Shown one piece after another: positions 56,118 through 64,000 of a stretch of 64,000 nt of DNA. Both the position numbers and the translations under genes were made by a program. Each line of letters starts with the position of its first letter. Position 1 is the stretch's first letter. The notes beneath the pieces were generated by a model, which worked only from the letters and a program-made list of their open reading frames with translations, was not told the origin of the DNA and did not search any database. Source of the stretch: JANQSS01 sp965249735 (lineage in GTDB: Bacteria > Bacteroidota > Bacteroidia > Chitinophagales > Saprospiraceae); the NCBI GenBank assembly GCA_965249735.1, contig CBDFMS010000023.1, positions 186,001 through 250,000 of the forward strand, written 5' to 3'.

Positions 56118-56993
56118 ATGTCTTCTTCTGAATCGGCAATTCCAATTAGACTGGGTGCTGATAAGCTGTGGGAAATGGGATTTAAAGGCGAGGGTATTGC
56201 CGTCGCATTTATTGATTCGGGAATCGAAAAAGTCGTTTCGTATGAAGACAATCTCATCGAATTACGCGATTTTAGTCCGCATAAGTCGGTACGTGACAGC
56301 AATAACTGGCATGGAAGTGCCATGGTAGAGGCCATGCATGTAGTCGCTCCTCAGGCACAACTTGGAATTTTTAAAGTAACAGATGAACTTCAGTTTCCAT
56401 CTAAAAAAGCTACCATTGCGGCGCTTCAATATTGTATTGATAGTTTCCCAAAATATCGCGTTGTGAATTTGAGTTTGTCTTTTCCTCCTGATCATTGCCC
56501 GGACGATTGTGATTTGTGTAAGTTAGTCGAACTGGCCTATCGAAAAGGTATTTTGGTTACAGTTGCTGCCGGCAACAAAGGGTACAAGGAAGGAGAAAAC
56601 ACCATTACCTGCCCGGGACGTGCTTCTTGGGCCTTGACCAGTATTGCAACATTACCAAAATTTCAAATTGAATTTTTGGAAAACATGGGTTGGCTAAAAA
56701 AGAAAATTTGGGAGGCTACAGGAAAAATGTCCAAAACATATGGCACCTCTTACAGCTCGGCATATACCGCGGGTTGTGCCGCATTGGTATTTTCCGCTTT
56801 TCCTAAGTTAACTGCCGATACGTACCGACATTTTGCGATCTCCGTTCAGAATGAGAAAAGAAAACAAGGATTGCGGACATTACGCGTCGAAGATGTGTAC
56901 AATGAAATAAAGCGAATTAAAGAATTTATGGAATTTACCGGCGCAATGGTTTCTAAACCAGGCGCTTTACACCAGTTTGTCGAGGCATATTAA
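56118..56993 (+). CDS. Subtilisin-like (S8) serine protease without prodomain
   Basis: 291 aa. The catalytic triad is D33 (AVAFIDSG), H65 (NNWHGSAMV) and S211 (YGTSYSSAYTAG), with oxyanion N153 (VAAGNKG). No signal peptide or propeptide, so it is probably cytoplasmic. A Cys cluster (HCPDDCDLCK, about 127-135) lies in an insertion and could bind metal. The start codon follows immediately after the two-TM gene. Together with the caspase gene it forms a two-protease module. Confidence 0.9.
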   Translation: MSSSESAIPIRLGADKLWEMGFKGEGIAVAFIDSGIEKVVSYEDNLIELRDFSPHKSVRDSNNWHGSAMVEAMHVVAPQAQLGIFKVTDELQFPSKKATIAALQYCIDSFPKYRVVNLSLSFPPDHCPDDCDLCKLVELAYRKGILVTVAAGNKGYKEGENTITCPGRASWALTSIATLPKFQIEFLENMGWLKKKIWEATGKMSKTYGTSYSSAYTAGCAALVFSAFPKLTADTYRHFAISVQNEKRKQGLRTLRVEDVYNEIKRIKEFMEFTGAMVSKPGALHQFVEAY

Positions 56994-57099
56994 TTGATTT
57001 TAATACATCTGACTTTGATGCAAATTGATTGTATTACTTTGGGTTCAATTACTTTTCAATCTTAAAACTTATTTTATAAAATAGAATAAAAAGAAAATC

Positions 57100-57807
57100 A
57101 TGACAGCTAAAGAGATAATGACGGAACTGAAGTCATATGGAGATGACGGAACGAAGGCAACACTTGCTAAACATGGTGCAATCGAGCCCTTTTTTGGTGT
57201 CAAAGTTCAAGACCTCAAGAAGATACTCAAGAAAACGAAAAAGAATCACGAATTGTCACTTGAGCTTTTTGATACAGGAAACTCAGACGCCATGTATTTA
57301 GCTGCATTGATGGCCGATGAGAAGAAGATTTCCAAAGCTGAATTAAAGAAGTGGGTCAAGAAAGCCTATTGGCAGTATCTGAGTGAATATGCCGTACCAT
57401 GGGTGGCCGCCGAATCCCCTTATGGCTTTGAATTGGGCTTGGAATGGATTGAATCACCCAAAGAAACCATAGCCTCAGCCGGCTGGGGCACCCTGGCGTA
57501 TTTTGCAGCAGTGCGACCCGATGAAGATCTGGATATAAAGGCTTATAGTCAATTACTCAACCGAGCAGAAAAGGAGGTTCACAGCGCCCAAAACAGAGTC
57601 CGCTATACTATGAATGGATTTGTAATAGCGATTGGCTCCTACATTACTGAATTATCAGACAAGGCAATAAAAGTGGCAGAAAGTATCGGCAAAGTAGAAG
57701 TGTCCATGGGCGGCACCGCTTGTAAAGTTCCACTGGCAACAACTTATATTGATAAGGTTATCAAACGTGGAAGTGTTGGCAAAAAACGTAAAACAGCCCG
57801 GTGCTAA
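57100..57807 (+). CDS. DNA alkylation repair protein (AlkD-like HEAT repeat)
   Basis: 235 aa. Helical-repeat glycosylase fold: FFGVKVQDLKKILKKTKKNHEL at the start, then LFDTGNSDAMYLAALM and repeated helices; the tail is basic (KRGSVGKKRKTARC). AlkD-like proteins remove bulky or cationic alkyl purines. The catalytic Trp/Asp set is not securely placed, so the exact activity is uncertain. Confidence 0.8.
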   Translation: MTAKEIMTELKSYGDDGTKATLAKHGAIEPFFGVKVQDLKKILKKTKKNHELSLELFDTGNSDAMYLAALMADEKKISKAELKKWVKKAYWQYLSEYAVPWVAAESPYGFELGLEWIESPKETIASAGWGTLAYFAAVRPDEDLDIKAYSQLLNRAEKEVHSAQNRVRYTMNGFVIAIGSYITELSDKAIKVAESIGKVEVSMGGTACKVPLATTYIDKVIKRGSVGKKRKTARC

Positions 57808-57875
57808 TTCACCCACTTATTTCAGGAATAATAATGAAGCTTGCTTCGAATTTAAAACACAAGACCAAATAATCA

Positions 57876-58400
57876 ATGCCTAAAATTCTAATTTCAATAT
57901 TCCTAATAACATTATTCGTTTTTCTTCAATCCTGCCAAAACCATAATAAATCCATAAATGAATCTGAGCAAAAATCCATCATTGACTCCGCTAGAATTAC
58001 TGTTCAAAAAGTATTTGATGCTTCCAACAACCTGCAATTTATTGATGGATTAAAACACTACTCTAATGATGCCGACGCATACTACACGAGCAACGGCATT
58101 ATATCTTCACTTGCGGAACTCGAAGCCGCTTACAGGCAAATTGGTCCTTCAGTTGAAGTATTGGAAAATTCAATAGACAGTTGGAATTCGACACTTTTAT
58201 CAAAAAATACAGTAGCATTCACCTTACCCATTCATCTAAAAATAAAACTCAAGGATGTACCCGAATATACAGGACAACTCATTTGGTCCGCAATAGTACA
58301 GAAGCGAAACAAGAAATGGGTGATAGTTCAAAGCCACGAATCATGGCTAAACTGCGTCGAGGCGGTGGCGGCTCTTACTTCTCCAGAAAATAAAAAATAA
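57876..58400 (+). CDS. SnoaL/DUF4440-like lipoprotein
   Basis: 174 aa. Lipobox VFLQSC, then QKVFDASNNLQFIDGLKHYSN and an NTF2-like ending, RNKKWVIVQSHESWL. It has the same fold as the protein at 51964 but shares little sequence with it. Function unknown; 68 bases downstream of the DNA-repair gene. Confidence 0.7.
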   Translation: MPKILISIFLITLFVFLQSCQNHNKSINESEQKSIIDSARITVQKVFDASNNLQFIDGLKHYSNDADAYYTSNGIISSLAELEAAYRQIGPSVEVLENSIDSWNSTLLSKNTVAFTLPIHLKIKLKDVPEYTGQLIWSAIVQKRNKKWVIVQSHESWLNCVEAVAALTSPENKK

Positions 58401-58458
58401 AATTAAAAGGAAGCATGGTAATACATACTTTCACATTTAATAAATAATAGTAATCCTC

Positions 58459-58806
58459 GTGCCACCATCAAAATATCACGTCTACGTTATTGAATTATCG
58501 AAACGTGTATTCACCGAGAATACTAAATTTCGGATGGCCAACCCTCAATTCAATGGTGTATTGGAATGTTTATATGTTGGCATGACCGGCAAATCTCCTG
58601 CCCGACGGTTCCAGCAACACAAATCGGGCTATCGAAATAAAAAGGGACACAATTTATCTTCGAACATCGTCAAAAAATACGGCCTATATCTTCGTCCAAG
58701 TCTTTATCGTCATTTAACTCCAAAATCCCGAATTGAAGCACTGGCAATGGAGAAAGGTCTCGCCCTGGAACTAAGACGACAAGGCTATGCTGTCTGGTTC
58801 AATTGA
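58459..58806 (+). CDS. GIY-YIG-like nuclease-fold protein
   Basis: 115 aa from a GTG start. YHVYVIELS and LECLYVGMTGKSPARRFQQHKSG correspond to the GIY and YIG strands and the following conserved Arg of the GIY-YIG domain, and E741-type glutamate candidates occur in RIEALAMEKGLALELRRQG. The domain is short, like UvrC-N or Slx1-like single-domain proteins. Substrate unknown. Confidence 0.65.
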   Translation: MPPSKYHVYVIELSKRVFTENTKFRMANPQFNGVLECLYVGMTGKSPARRFQQHKSGYRNKKGHNLSSNIVKKYGLYLRPSLYRHLTPKSRIEALAMEKGLALELRRQGYAVWFN

Positions 58807-58912
58807 AACTAACACCATAAACTATTTGCACGTCGATGGCGCAATTCCATCTACAATATTTATATTTACTATTGTATTTTATTAAATTAAAGGCAAATAA
58901 TCATTGTAAATT

Positions 58913-59647
58913 ATGGATCCTTATCGAGTATGTCTTATTGTAAAAATCAAAGAAGGAAATGAAGACGATTTCCTTACTCTCATTCCTCAATTTATTGAAA
59001 CGATTAAGCGATCGGAACCTCATGCGCTTCAATTTGAAGCTTTCTTCAACCGGGAGAAAAGTGAACTTGCATGGCTACAATCATATGAACGTGCAACTGG
59101 ATTTGATGAGCATATAGCAAATCTTGAAATTAAAGAACTACGTCGGAAGATGATGCCATTACGAGAAGCAATTCTGGATTTATACCTCATGGGTCAACCC
59201 ACTCAGGCAACAATCAACTCTTTGGATACTTTTGACATTATGCCTAAAATCCTTGATCCGTGGCCCGGGACATTGCGGTTAACGGAGACAAGAGATGATA
59301 CGAATAATATACAATCATTGGTTGCTGTTGAATTGACAGATCTCGATGCCTATCGCGACTTATCTCAAAAAGTGGAAGCAGCCGCTTTGATACAACCAGG
59401 TATTGCCTTTCATCGCTCCTATCAAAGTGGTCCGAATAGCATTATTGCATTTGAGGAATATGCAAATGACAAAGCCATTTTGGATTGGGTGAAGGTTTTT
59501 GCAGCGACCGCAGACAATTTCGGAAGCCTTGTGAAAAGTATGACGTACAACGTCTTTGGAAATCCAACCGGTCAATGTAAACAAACGCTGGATGCATGGG
59601 GTGCCATATATTTCAACAAGATTGCTGGCTTTACCAGATTCAATTAA
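58913..59647 (+). CDS. Protein with two ABM (dimeric alpha-beta barrel) domains
   Basis: 244 aa. The first half starts YRVCLIVKIKEGNEDDFLTLIPQFIETIKRSEP, an antibiotic-biosynthesis-monooxygenase-like ferredoxin fold; the second half (about 135-215, VAVELTDLDAYRDLSQKVEAAALIQPG) looks like another copy. It ends with FGNPTGQCKQTLDAWGAIYFNKIAGF. No cofactor motif. Function unknown. Convergent with the thioesterase gene. Confidence 0.6.
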   Translation: MDPYRVCLIVKIKEGNEDDFLTLIPQFIETIKRSEPHALQFEAFFNREKSELAWLQSYERATGFDEHIANLEIKELRRKMMPLREAILDLYLMGQPTQATINSLDTFDIMPKILDPWPGTLRLTETRDDTNNIQSLVAVELTDLDAYRDLSQKVEAAALIQPGIAFHRSYQSGPNSIIAFEEYANDKAILDWVKVFAATADNFGSLVKSMTYNVFGNPTGQCKQTLDAWGAIYFNKIAGFTRFN

Positions 59648-59695
59648 TCAAACAATATTTAAACATACTACAGGCCAGTTTTATCCAAATTCAAA

Positions 59696-60223
59696 TCACA
59701 TACTTGAAAAGAAATCTTTGACCTCCGTGGCCTCATGTGGTTTAATTTTACCACTCAAAATCAGCCTAATTTCTCTTCGACGTGAGCCGGCTTCATAAAG
59801 TGTTTTTTCCATATCAGTTTTGGGTGTGACTAAGGGCACCGCCATTGGTTTTTTTGTATCGTCTGAAATAGCGACAAAAGTAAAAAATGCATGATTACTC
59901 TTCAGGCGTTCACCTCCTTTCAGTGATGATGTAAAAACTTCCACAAATATCTCAACAGAAGTTGTGAACGCGCGAGTGACCTGAGCTGTGAGCGTCACCA
60001 CTTCACCCATCTGAACCGGACGGTGAAATGACACGTGATCGACCGAGGCCGTAACGACGTAAGCCCCACAATGTCGCCCGGCACAAATACCCCCTGCAAT
60101 ATCCATCCAACGCATTAAATTTCCACCCATCAAATTATTGATCGGATTTGTATCGTTGGGCATGACAATTTCGGTTAGTGTGGTAAATGAGTCCTCGACG
60201 GCCTTGACTTTTCGTTCCTTCAT
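59696..60223 (-). CDS. Acyl-CoA thioesterase (hotdog fold, YciA-like)
   Basis: 175 aa. The hotdog block TEIVMPNDTNPINNLMGGNLMRWMDIAGGICAGRHCG contains the catalytic N/D-type residues of the BFIT/YciA group, followed by VTASVDHVSFHRPVQMGEVVTLTAQVTRAFTTSVEI. It hydrolyses acyl-CoA thioesters. It overlaps the lipB stop by 4 bases, so the two are co-expressed. Confidence 0.85.
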   Translation of the reverse strand: MKERKVKAVEDSFTTLTEIVMPNDTNPINNLMGGNLMRWMDIAGGICAGRHCGAYVVTASVDHVSFHRPVQMGEVVTLTAQVTRAFTTSVEIFVEVFTSSLKGGERLKSNHAFFTFVAISDDTKKPMAVPLVTPKTDMEKTLYEAGSRRREIRLILSGKIKPHEATEVKDFFSSM

Positions 60224-60918
60224 AAGTTGTGAGTTATTCTACAATTAAATACGCTAGCGAAGGTAGCAGAGATTAATTCATTGATCTCTGTCATATTAAT
60301 TTCCTGATTTGTTAATTTCTTTATTGATGTTACTTCCATTCCTTCCTCTTTTATACCACAAGGAACAATATGCTCAAAAAGATTTAAGTCGTTATTTACA
60401 TTCAATGCAAATCCATGCATGCTCACCCATCTTGACATATGGACGCCTATTGCACAAACCTTTTTGAAAATACCTTCCTGATCTTTTGTCCATACCCCGG
60501 TGTATCCTTCGAGTCGTATTCCTTCAATCTGATACGTCCTGAGAACACGGATAATCACTTCTTCTATATTTCGGACATAGCGGTGTACGTCACGATACCA
60601 ATACTCTAAGTCCAGGATGGGATAACCGACGACTTGTCCGGGACCATGATGCGTGATGTCTCCCCCTCGATTTATCTTATAAAAACCAAGTCCTTTTTCA
60701 GCACGTTCTGCCGCACCAATCAAGAGGTGGTCTTCGCTCCCACTTTTACCCAAGGTGTATACGGCGGGATGTTCACAGAGAATCAATGCACCCTGCCAGG
60801 AAAGTTCCTGGTCATTTCGCTTTGCGTGAATGAATTCTTGTTGCAAGGCCGTTTGGCGATCCCACGCCTCCTTGTAGTCGATCAGCCCCCAATTTGTATA
60901 CTTTACCTGCGGTAGCAT
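60220..60918 (-). CDS. lipB: Lipoyl(octanoyl) transferase LipB
   Basis: 232 aa. The signature NRGGDITHHGPGQVVGYPILDL is present, as are the lysine in KKVCAIGVHMSRWVSMHGFALNVN and the catalytic Cys in IVPCGIKEEG. It moves octanoyl from acyl carrier protein to lipoyl domains of dehydrogenase complexes. Full length. Operon with the thioesterase gene. Confidence 0.95.
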   Translation of the reverse strand: MLPQVKYTNWGLIDYKEAWDRQTALQQEFIHAKRNDQELSWQGALILCEHPAVYTLGKSGSEDHLLIGAAERAEKGLGFYKINRGGDITHHGPGQVVGYPILDLEYWYRDVHRYVRNIEEVIIRVLRTYQIEGIRLEGYTGVWTKDQEGIFKKVCAIGVHMSRWVSMHGFALNVNNDLNLFEHIVPCGIKEEGMEVTSIKKLTNQEINMTEINELISATFASVFNCRITHNL

Positions 60919-61026
60919 AATTGGGCTAAGTAACCATTTTTAATCAATAAATGTTGTGACTAGATAGACTTATATGGAACAATTTGCACAGAGCCTGTGA
61001 TTGTAAGTCTATAAGCTTAAATTTGC

Positions 61027-61725
61027 ATGATAAAAACACTTTTGATGAAAGTAACCTATTATGGACACGGCTGCTTTATGATTGAGACAAGTGGCACGAC
61101 ATTCCTGGTTGATCCATTCATTTCAGGAAATCCACTGGCCCAACATATTGACATTGACAGTATTAGCTGTGAATATATTTTGCTAACCCATGGTCATGGA
61201 GATCATGTTGCTGACGTTGAGCGTGTGGTAAAGAATACCGGCGCTTTGATCATTTCCAATTTTGAAGTGATCGAATGGTTTGGCGCGAAAGAGATGAAAG
61301 GTCACCCATTGAATCATGGTGGTTGGTGGACTTATCCTACCGGCCGAATAAAATATGTGAATGCCGTCCACTCTAGTGTTATGCCCGATGGTAAAAGCGG
61401 CGGGAGTCCGGGCGGATTTGTCATAGAAGGTGCAGATGCTACGTTATATGTATCAGGGGATACGGCCTTGACTATGGATATGCAATTAATACCGATGACC
61501 TGCAAGTCACTGGATGTCGCTATTCTTTGTATCGGGGATAATTTTACAATGGGCTTCGAAGATGCTGTCATTGCTAGTGAGTTTGTTCAATGTGATAAAA
61601 TCATTGGTGCTCACTACGATTCGTTTGATATCATTAAAATTGATCATGAAAAAGCCATTCAAGCCTTTTCAACTAAAAATAAAACTTTGCACTTACTCGA
61701 AGTAGGTGAGTCAATGGATGTATAA
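61027..61725 (+). CDS. Metallo-beta-lactamase-fold hydrolase, UPF0173 family
   Basis: 232 aa; the ATG at 61045 (MKVTYYGHGCFMIE) is the more usual start. Metal ligands: THGHGDHVAD (HxHxDH), HPLNHGGWW, SGDTAL and GAHYDSF. The natural substrate of UPF0173 proteins is unknown. Its stop shares one base with the parA start, so it belongs to the same operon as parA and parB. Confidence 0.9.
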   Translation: MIKTLLMKVTYYGHGCFMIETSGTTFLVDPFISGNPLAQHIDIDSISCEYILLTHGHGDHVADVERVVKNTGALIISNFEVIEWFGAKEMKGHPLNHGGWWTYPTGRIKYVNAVHSSVMPDGKSGGSPGGFVIEGADATLYVSGDTALTMDMQLIPMTCKSLDVAILCIGDNFTMGFEDAVIASEFVQCDKIIGAHYDSFDIIKIDHEKAIQAFSTKNKTLHLLEVGESMDV

Positions 61726-62513
61726 TGGGTAAGGTAATCGCCATAGCAAATCAAAAAGGAGGTGTTGGAAAAACAACAACAGCCATCAATCTTTCGGCCA
61801 GTCTAGCCGTATTGGAAAAACGAATTCTGGTTGTTGATGCTGATCCTCAGGCAAATACCACGTCAGGAATGGGCATCAATCCACGCGGCGAGGCACTTTC
61901 GACGTATGATTGTATTGTAAACTCAGCTGACCCTAAAGAAGCAGTTATTTCAACTTCCGTACCTAACCTCTCAATCATGCCGGCGCATATTGATCTGGTC
62001 GGAGCAGAAATTGAATTGATCAATCGACTTCGTAGAGAGTATGCCCTTCGTGAGGTCATCGATAAAGTCAAAGACGATTATGACTTTATTTTTATCGATT
62101 GTGCCCCTTCTCTTGGATTGATCACGATCAACGCCCTAACGGCTGCTGATAGTGTCATCATTCCTGTACAATGTGAGGTCTTTGCACTCGAAGGGCTCAA
62201 AAAATTGAAAAAAACCATAGAAATGGTGCAGGAACAAGTGAATCCCCAACTTGAAATAGAAGGCATATTATTATCCATGTACGATAGTCGACTTCGCCTG
62301 GCCAATATTGTCGTGGAAGAAGTCATTCAACATTCTGAAGATCGGGTATTCAAAACTATCATTCACCGAAACAGTAAAGTGAGTGAAGCACCCAGTGCCA
62401 ATCTACCGGTCATATTATATGACGCCGGAAGTAAGGGGACTTTTAATTTTCTTAATTTGGCCAAAGAGTTTTTAGAGAACAACATTCAGGAATTAGCAAC
62501 ACAAACTATTTAA
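61725..62513 (+). CDS. parA: Chromosome partitioning ATPase ParA/Soj
   Basis: 262 aa. Deviant Walker A KGGVGKTT, then VVDADPQANTTSGMG, and IDCAPSLGLITINAL as Walker B. Short chromosomal type without an N-terminal HTH. It works with ParB to segregate the replication origin. Eleven bases separate it from parB. No parS-type palindrome was spotted in the window. Confidence 0.95.
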   Translation: MGKVIAIANQKGGVGKTTTAINLSASLAVLEKRILVVDADPQANTTSGMGINPRGEALSTYDCIVNSADPKEAVISTSVPNLSIMPAHIDLVGAEIELINRLRREYALREVIDKVKDDYDFIFIDCAPSLGLITINALTAADSVIIPVQCEVFALEGLKKLKKTIEMVQEQVNPQLEIEGILLSMYDSRLRLANIVVEEVIQHSEDRVFKTIIHRNSKVSEAPSANLPVILYDAGSKGTFNFLNLAKEFLENNIQELATQTI

Positions 62514-62523
62514 AGCCCGGACT

Positions 62524-63414
62524 ATGGCGAAAATGAAGAAAAAAGAATTGGGAAAAGGTATCCGCGCATTGTTGAGTTCTTCAGAAGTCGAAGTCGAAGA
62601 TAAACGCGATAAAATTGTAAAAGAATTATCAAACACGATTGCGATTATTCCAATTGAAAATATTGAAATCAATCCGTATCAACCCCGGTCGGAATTCGAA
62701 ATTAAGGCCATGGAACAATTGGCTAAGAGCATCAAAATTCATGGATTGGTCCAGCCCATTACCGTCCGGCATTTAGATGAAGACACGTATCAAATTATCA
62801 GTGGTGAACGACGCATGCGGGCGTGTCGCATGATCGGATTGAAAGAAGTTCCGGCATACATCCGGATTGCGGATGATCAGGGCATGTTGGAAATGGCCCT
62901 CATAGAAAATATCCAACGACAAGATCTCAACCCGCTGGAAATTGCATTTAGCTATCAACGTCTGATGGACGAGTGCGATATCACGCATGAAGAAGTGGCT
63001 GGTCGTGTTGCAAAAAAAAGAAGTACTGTATCAAATTACTTGCGATTGTTACGTCTTCCTCCGGCTGTTCAGCATGCCGTACGCGAAGAGAAGGTAAGCA
63101 TGGGGCATGCCCGTTCGCTAGCAGGTCTGGATGATTTGGGTCTTCAACTCAATCTTTTGGAAACCATCATTACCAAAAATTGGAACGTGAGACAAGTAGA
63201 AAATCACATCAAACATCTCAAAGAGCCAACGGTCAAACCTAAGGTGCGGGCGTTACCACCTGGTATTAAAGATCTACAGGATGAACTCAGTGCAGCGCTT
63301 GGAACACGCGTATCATTAATCACCAGCAAGTCCGGAAAAGGAAAAATTGTGATCCACTTCGAGGGCAATGATGGTTTGCAACAAATCATCCAAATGGTTC
63401 GTTCTGTTGAATAA
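62524..63414 (+). CDS. parB: Chromosome partitioning protein ParB/Spo0J
   Basis: 296 aa. The start KKKELGKGIRALLSS is typical. The CTP-binding/nuclease-like domain has NPYQPRSEF, HGLVQPITVR and ISGERRMRACRMIGL, followed by the HTH (THEEVAGRVAKKRSTVSNYLRLLRL) and a short C-terminal dimer domain. It binds parS and loads onto DNA as a CTP-driven clamp. Its presence suggests the origin of replication is not far. Confidence 0.95.
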   Translation: MAKMKKKELGKGIRALLSSSEVEVEDKRDKIVKELSNTIAIIPIENIEINPYQPRSEFEIKAMEQLAKSIKIHGLVQPITVRHLDEDTYQIISGERRMRACRMIGLKEVPAYIRIADDQGMLEMALIENIQRQDLNPLEIAFSYQRLMDECDITHEEVAGRVAKKRSTVSNYLRLLRLPPAVQHAVREEKVSMGHARSLAGLDDLGLQLNLLETIITKNWNVRQVENHIKHLKEPTVKPKVRALPPGIKDLQDELSAALGTRVSLITSKSGKGKIVIHFEGNDGLQQIIQMVRSVE

Positions 63415-63482
63415 TTAAACAGGCTCCAAACAGCTACCATTCGTTAGAATTCTAGATCACAGACAAGAACAAACAAATCGGC

Positions 63483-64000
63483 TTGAAAAATAGGATTGTC
63501 ATATGTTTAGTTTTAATGATGGCAATAGCCTTCTCTTCACTTCATGCTCAGGAAAAATGGGATGAACGAACGGCAAACTTTCTGATCGATTCCATTTTTC
63601 TTAAAAAAAATACGACCAAACCACTGAAAGCGACTTTATTGTCAACTGCCTTTCCGGGAGCCGGTCAGGTCTACAATCGCCAGTTTTACAAGCTCCATTT
63701 GATATATGGTGCCATTGGTGCTATGATCTATACGATCGACTTCAACAAGCGGGGATTTAAAACGTATGACGAAGCATATCGTGCCCGACTAAGGGGAGAT
63801 CCTACACCGGATTTTCCGGCTCAAATCCCTGATCAGGCGCTGGCTAATCAACGCGATGAATATCGAAAAAACAAGGAACTGAGCTACTTTGGGCTAGGCC
63901 TGGTCTATGTATTGAATGTTGCTGACGCCTTTGTCTCCTCACATTTGACCTCATTCAATATCGAGGATGATTTAATGAGTGGAAGATTGAAATTTATGGA
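63483..64000 (+). CDS. DUF5683 family protein, 5' part
   Basis: Starts at TTG 63483 (MKNRIVICLVLMMAIAFSSL, then HAQ), 68 bases after parB, and runs to the window edge. After the signal peptide the mature part reads KATLLSTAFPGAGQVYNRQFYKLHLIYGAIGAM, the DUF5683 signature with a transmembrane segment. In many Bacteroidota this gene lies between parB and dapB. Its function is unknown; the C-terminus is outside the window. Confidence 0.85.
   Translation, partial: MKNRIVICLVLMMAIAFSSLHAQEKWDERTANFLIDSIFLKKNTTKPLKATLLSTAFPGAGQVYNRQFYKLHLIYGAIGAMIYTIDFNKRGFKTYDEAYRARLRGDPTPDFPAQIPDQALANQRDEYRKNKELSYFGLGLVYVLNVADAFVSSHLTSFNIEDDLMSGRLKFM

Overview
The window is a chromosomal segment of a Bacteroidota bacterium with about 40% GC by eye, probably from the Saprospiria/Cytophagia side. 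The evidence is a SusC/RagA receptor, a solitary GH97 enzyme, a FISUMP-domain protein, two DUF6090 proteins, CHAT and caspase peptidases, promoter boxes of the TTG / TAnnTTTG type, and the conserved parA-parB-DUF5683 order at the right edge. No rRNA or tRNA gene and no CRISPR array was seen.

Layout. 1-2 kb: 5' part of a SusC-type receptor (minus strand). 2.1-13.7 kb: an accessory stretch of small membrane proteins and lipoproteins with heavy mobile-element traffic. Two group II introns stand head-to-tail with no base between them. When both are removed, the flanks rejoin into an imperfect palindrome that looks like an integron attC site just after a lipoprotein gene. A complete IS21-family element follows, next to a broken membrane-protein gene. 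14-17 kb: a di-heme cytochrome c and a B12-binding radical SAM enzyme. 17-22.3 kb: a nitric-oxide group made of a GlcG/HbpS-like protein, a quinol-type NO reductase whose frame is cut by one in-frame TAA, and a RIC (YtfE/ScdA) di-iron repair protein. 22.9-28.5 kb: an RND/MMPL exporter and an intact IS3-family element lying between a full PLP-enzyme gene and a 240-bp, about 97% identical copy of that gene's 3' end. 28.6-37.2 kb: an ECF sigma factor and a TPR partner diverge from a Cys-rich anchored protein and a TPR-CHAT protease; a large possibly TULIP-like protein follows, preceded by a promoter, a 35-codon ORF and an intrinsic terminator. 37.5-52.5 kb: secreted proteins, an ene-reductase with a 3' frameshift, RlmF, a TPR-receptor adenylate cyclase, two paralogous 130-aa proteins, a pirin, GH97, DUF502 and an NTF2-like lipoprotein. 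52.7-57 kb: a caspase-TM-TPR protein, a 102-aa two-TM protein and a subtilisin-like protease. 57-64 kb: housekeeping genes (AlkD-like, thioesterase, lipB, UPF0173 hydrolase, parA, parB, DUF5683).

The strongest candidates for new biology are the caspase / small membrane protein / subtilase module, the sigma-linked CHAT locus, the attenuator-like leader of the 753-aa protein, and the double intron inside an attC-like site. Several genes carry single-base lesions (norB, the ene-reductase, the 7.2-7.7 kb membrane protein); these could be real decay, recoding or assembly error.
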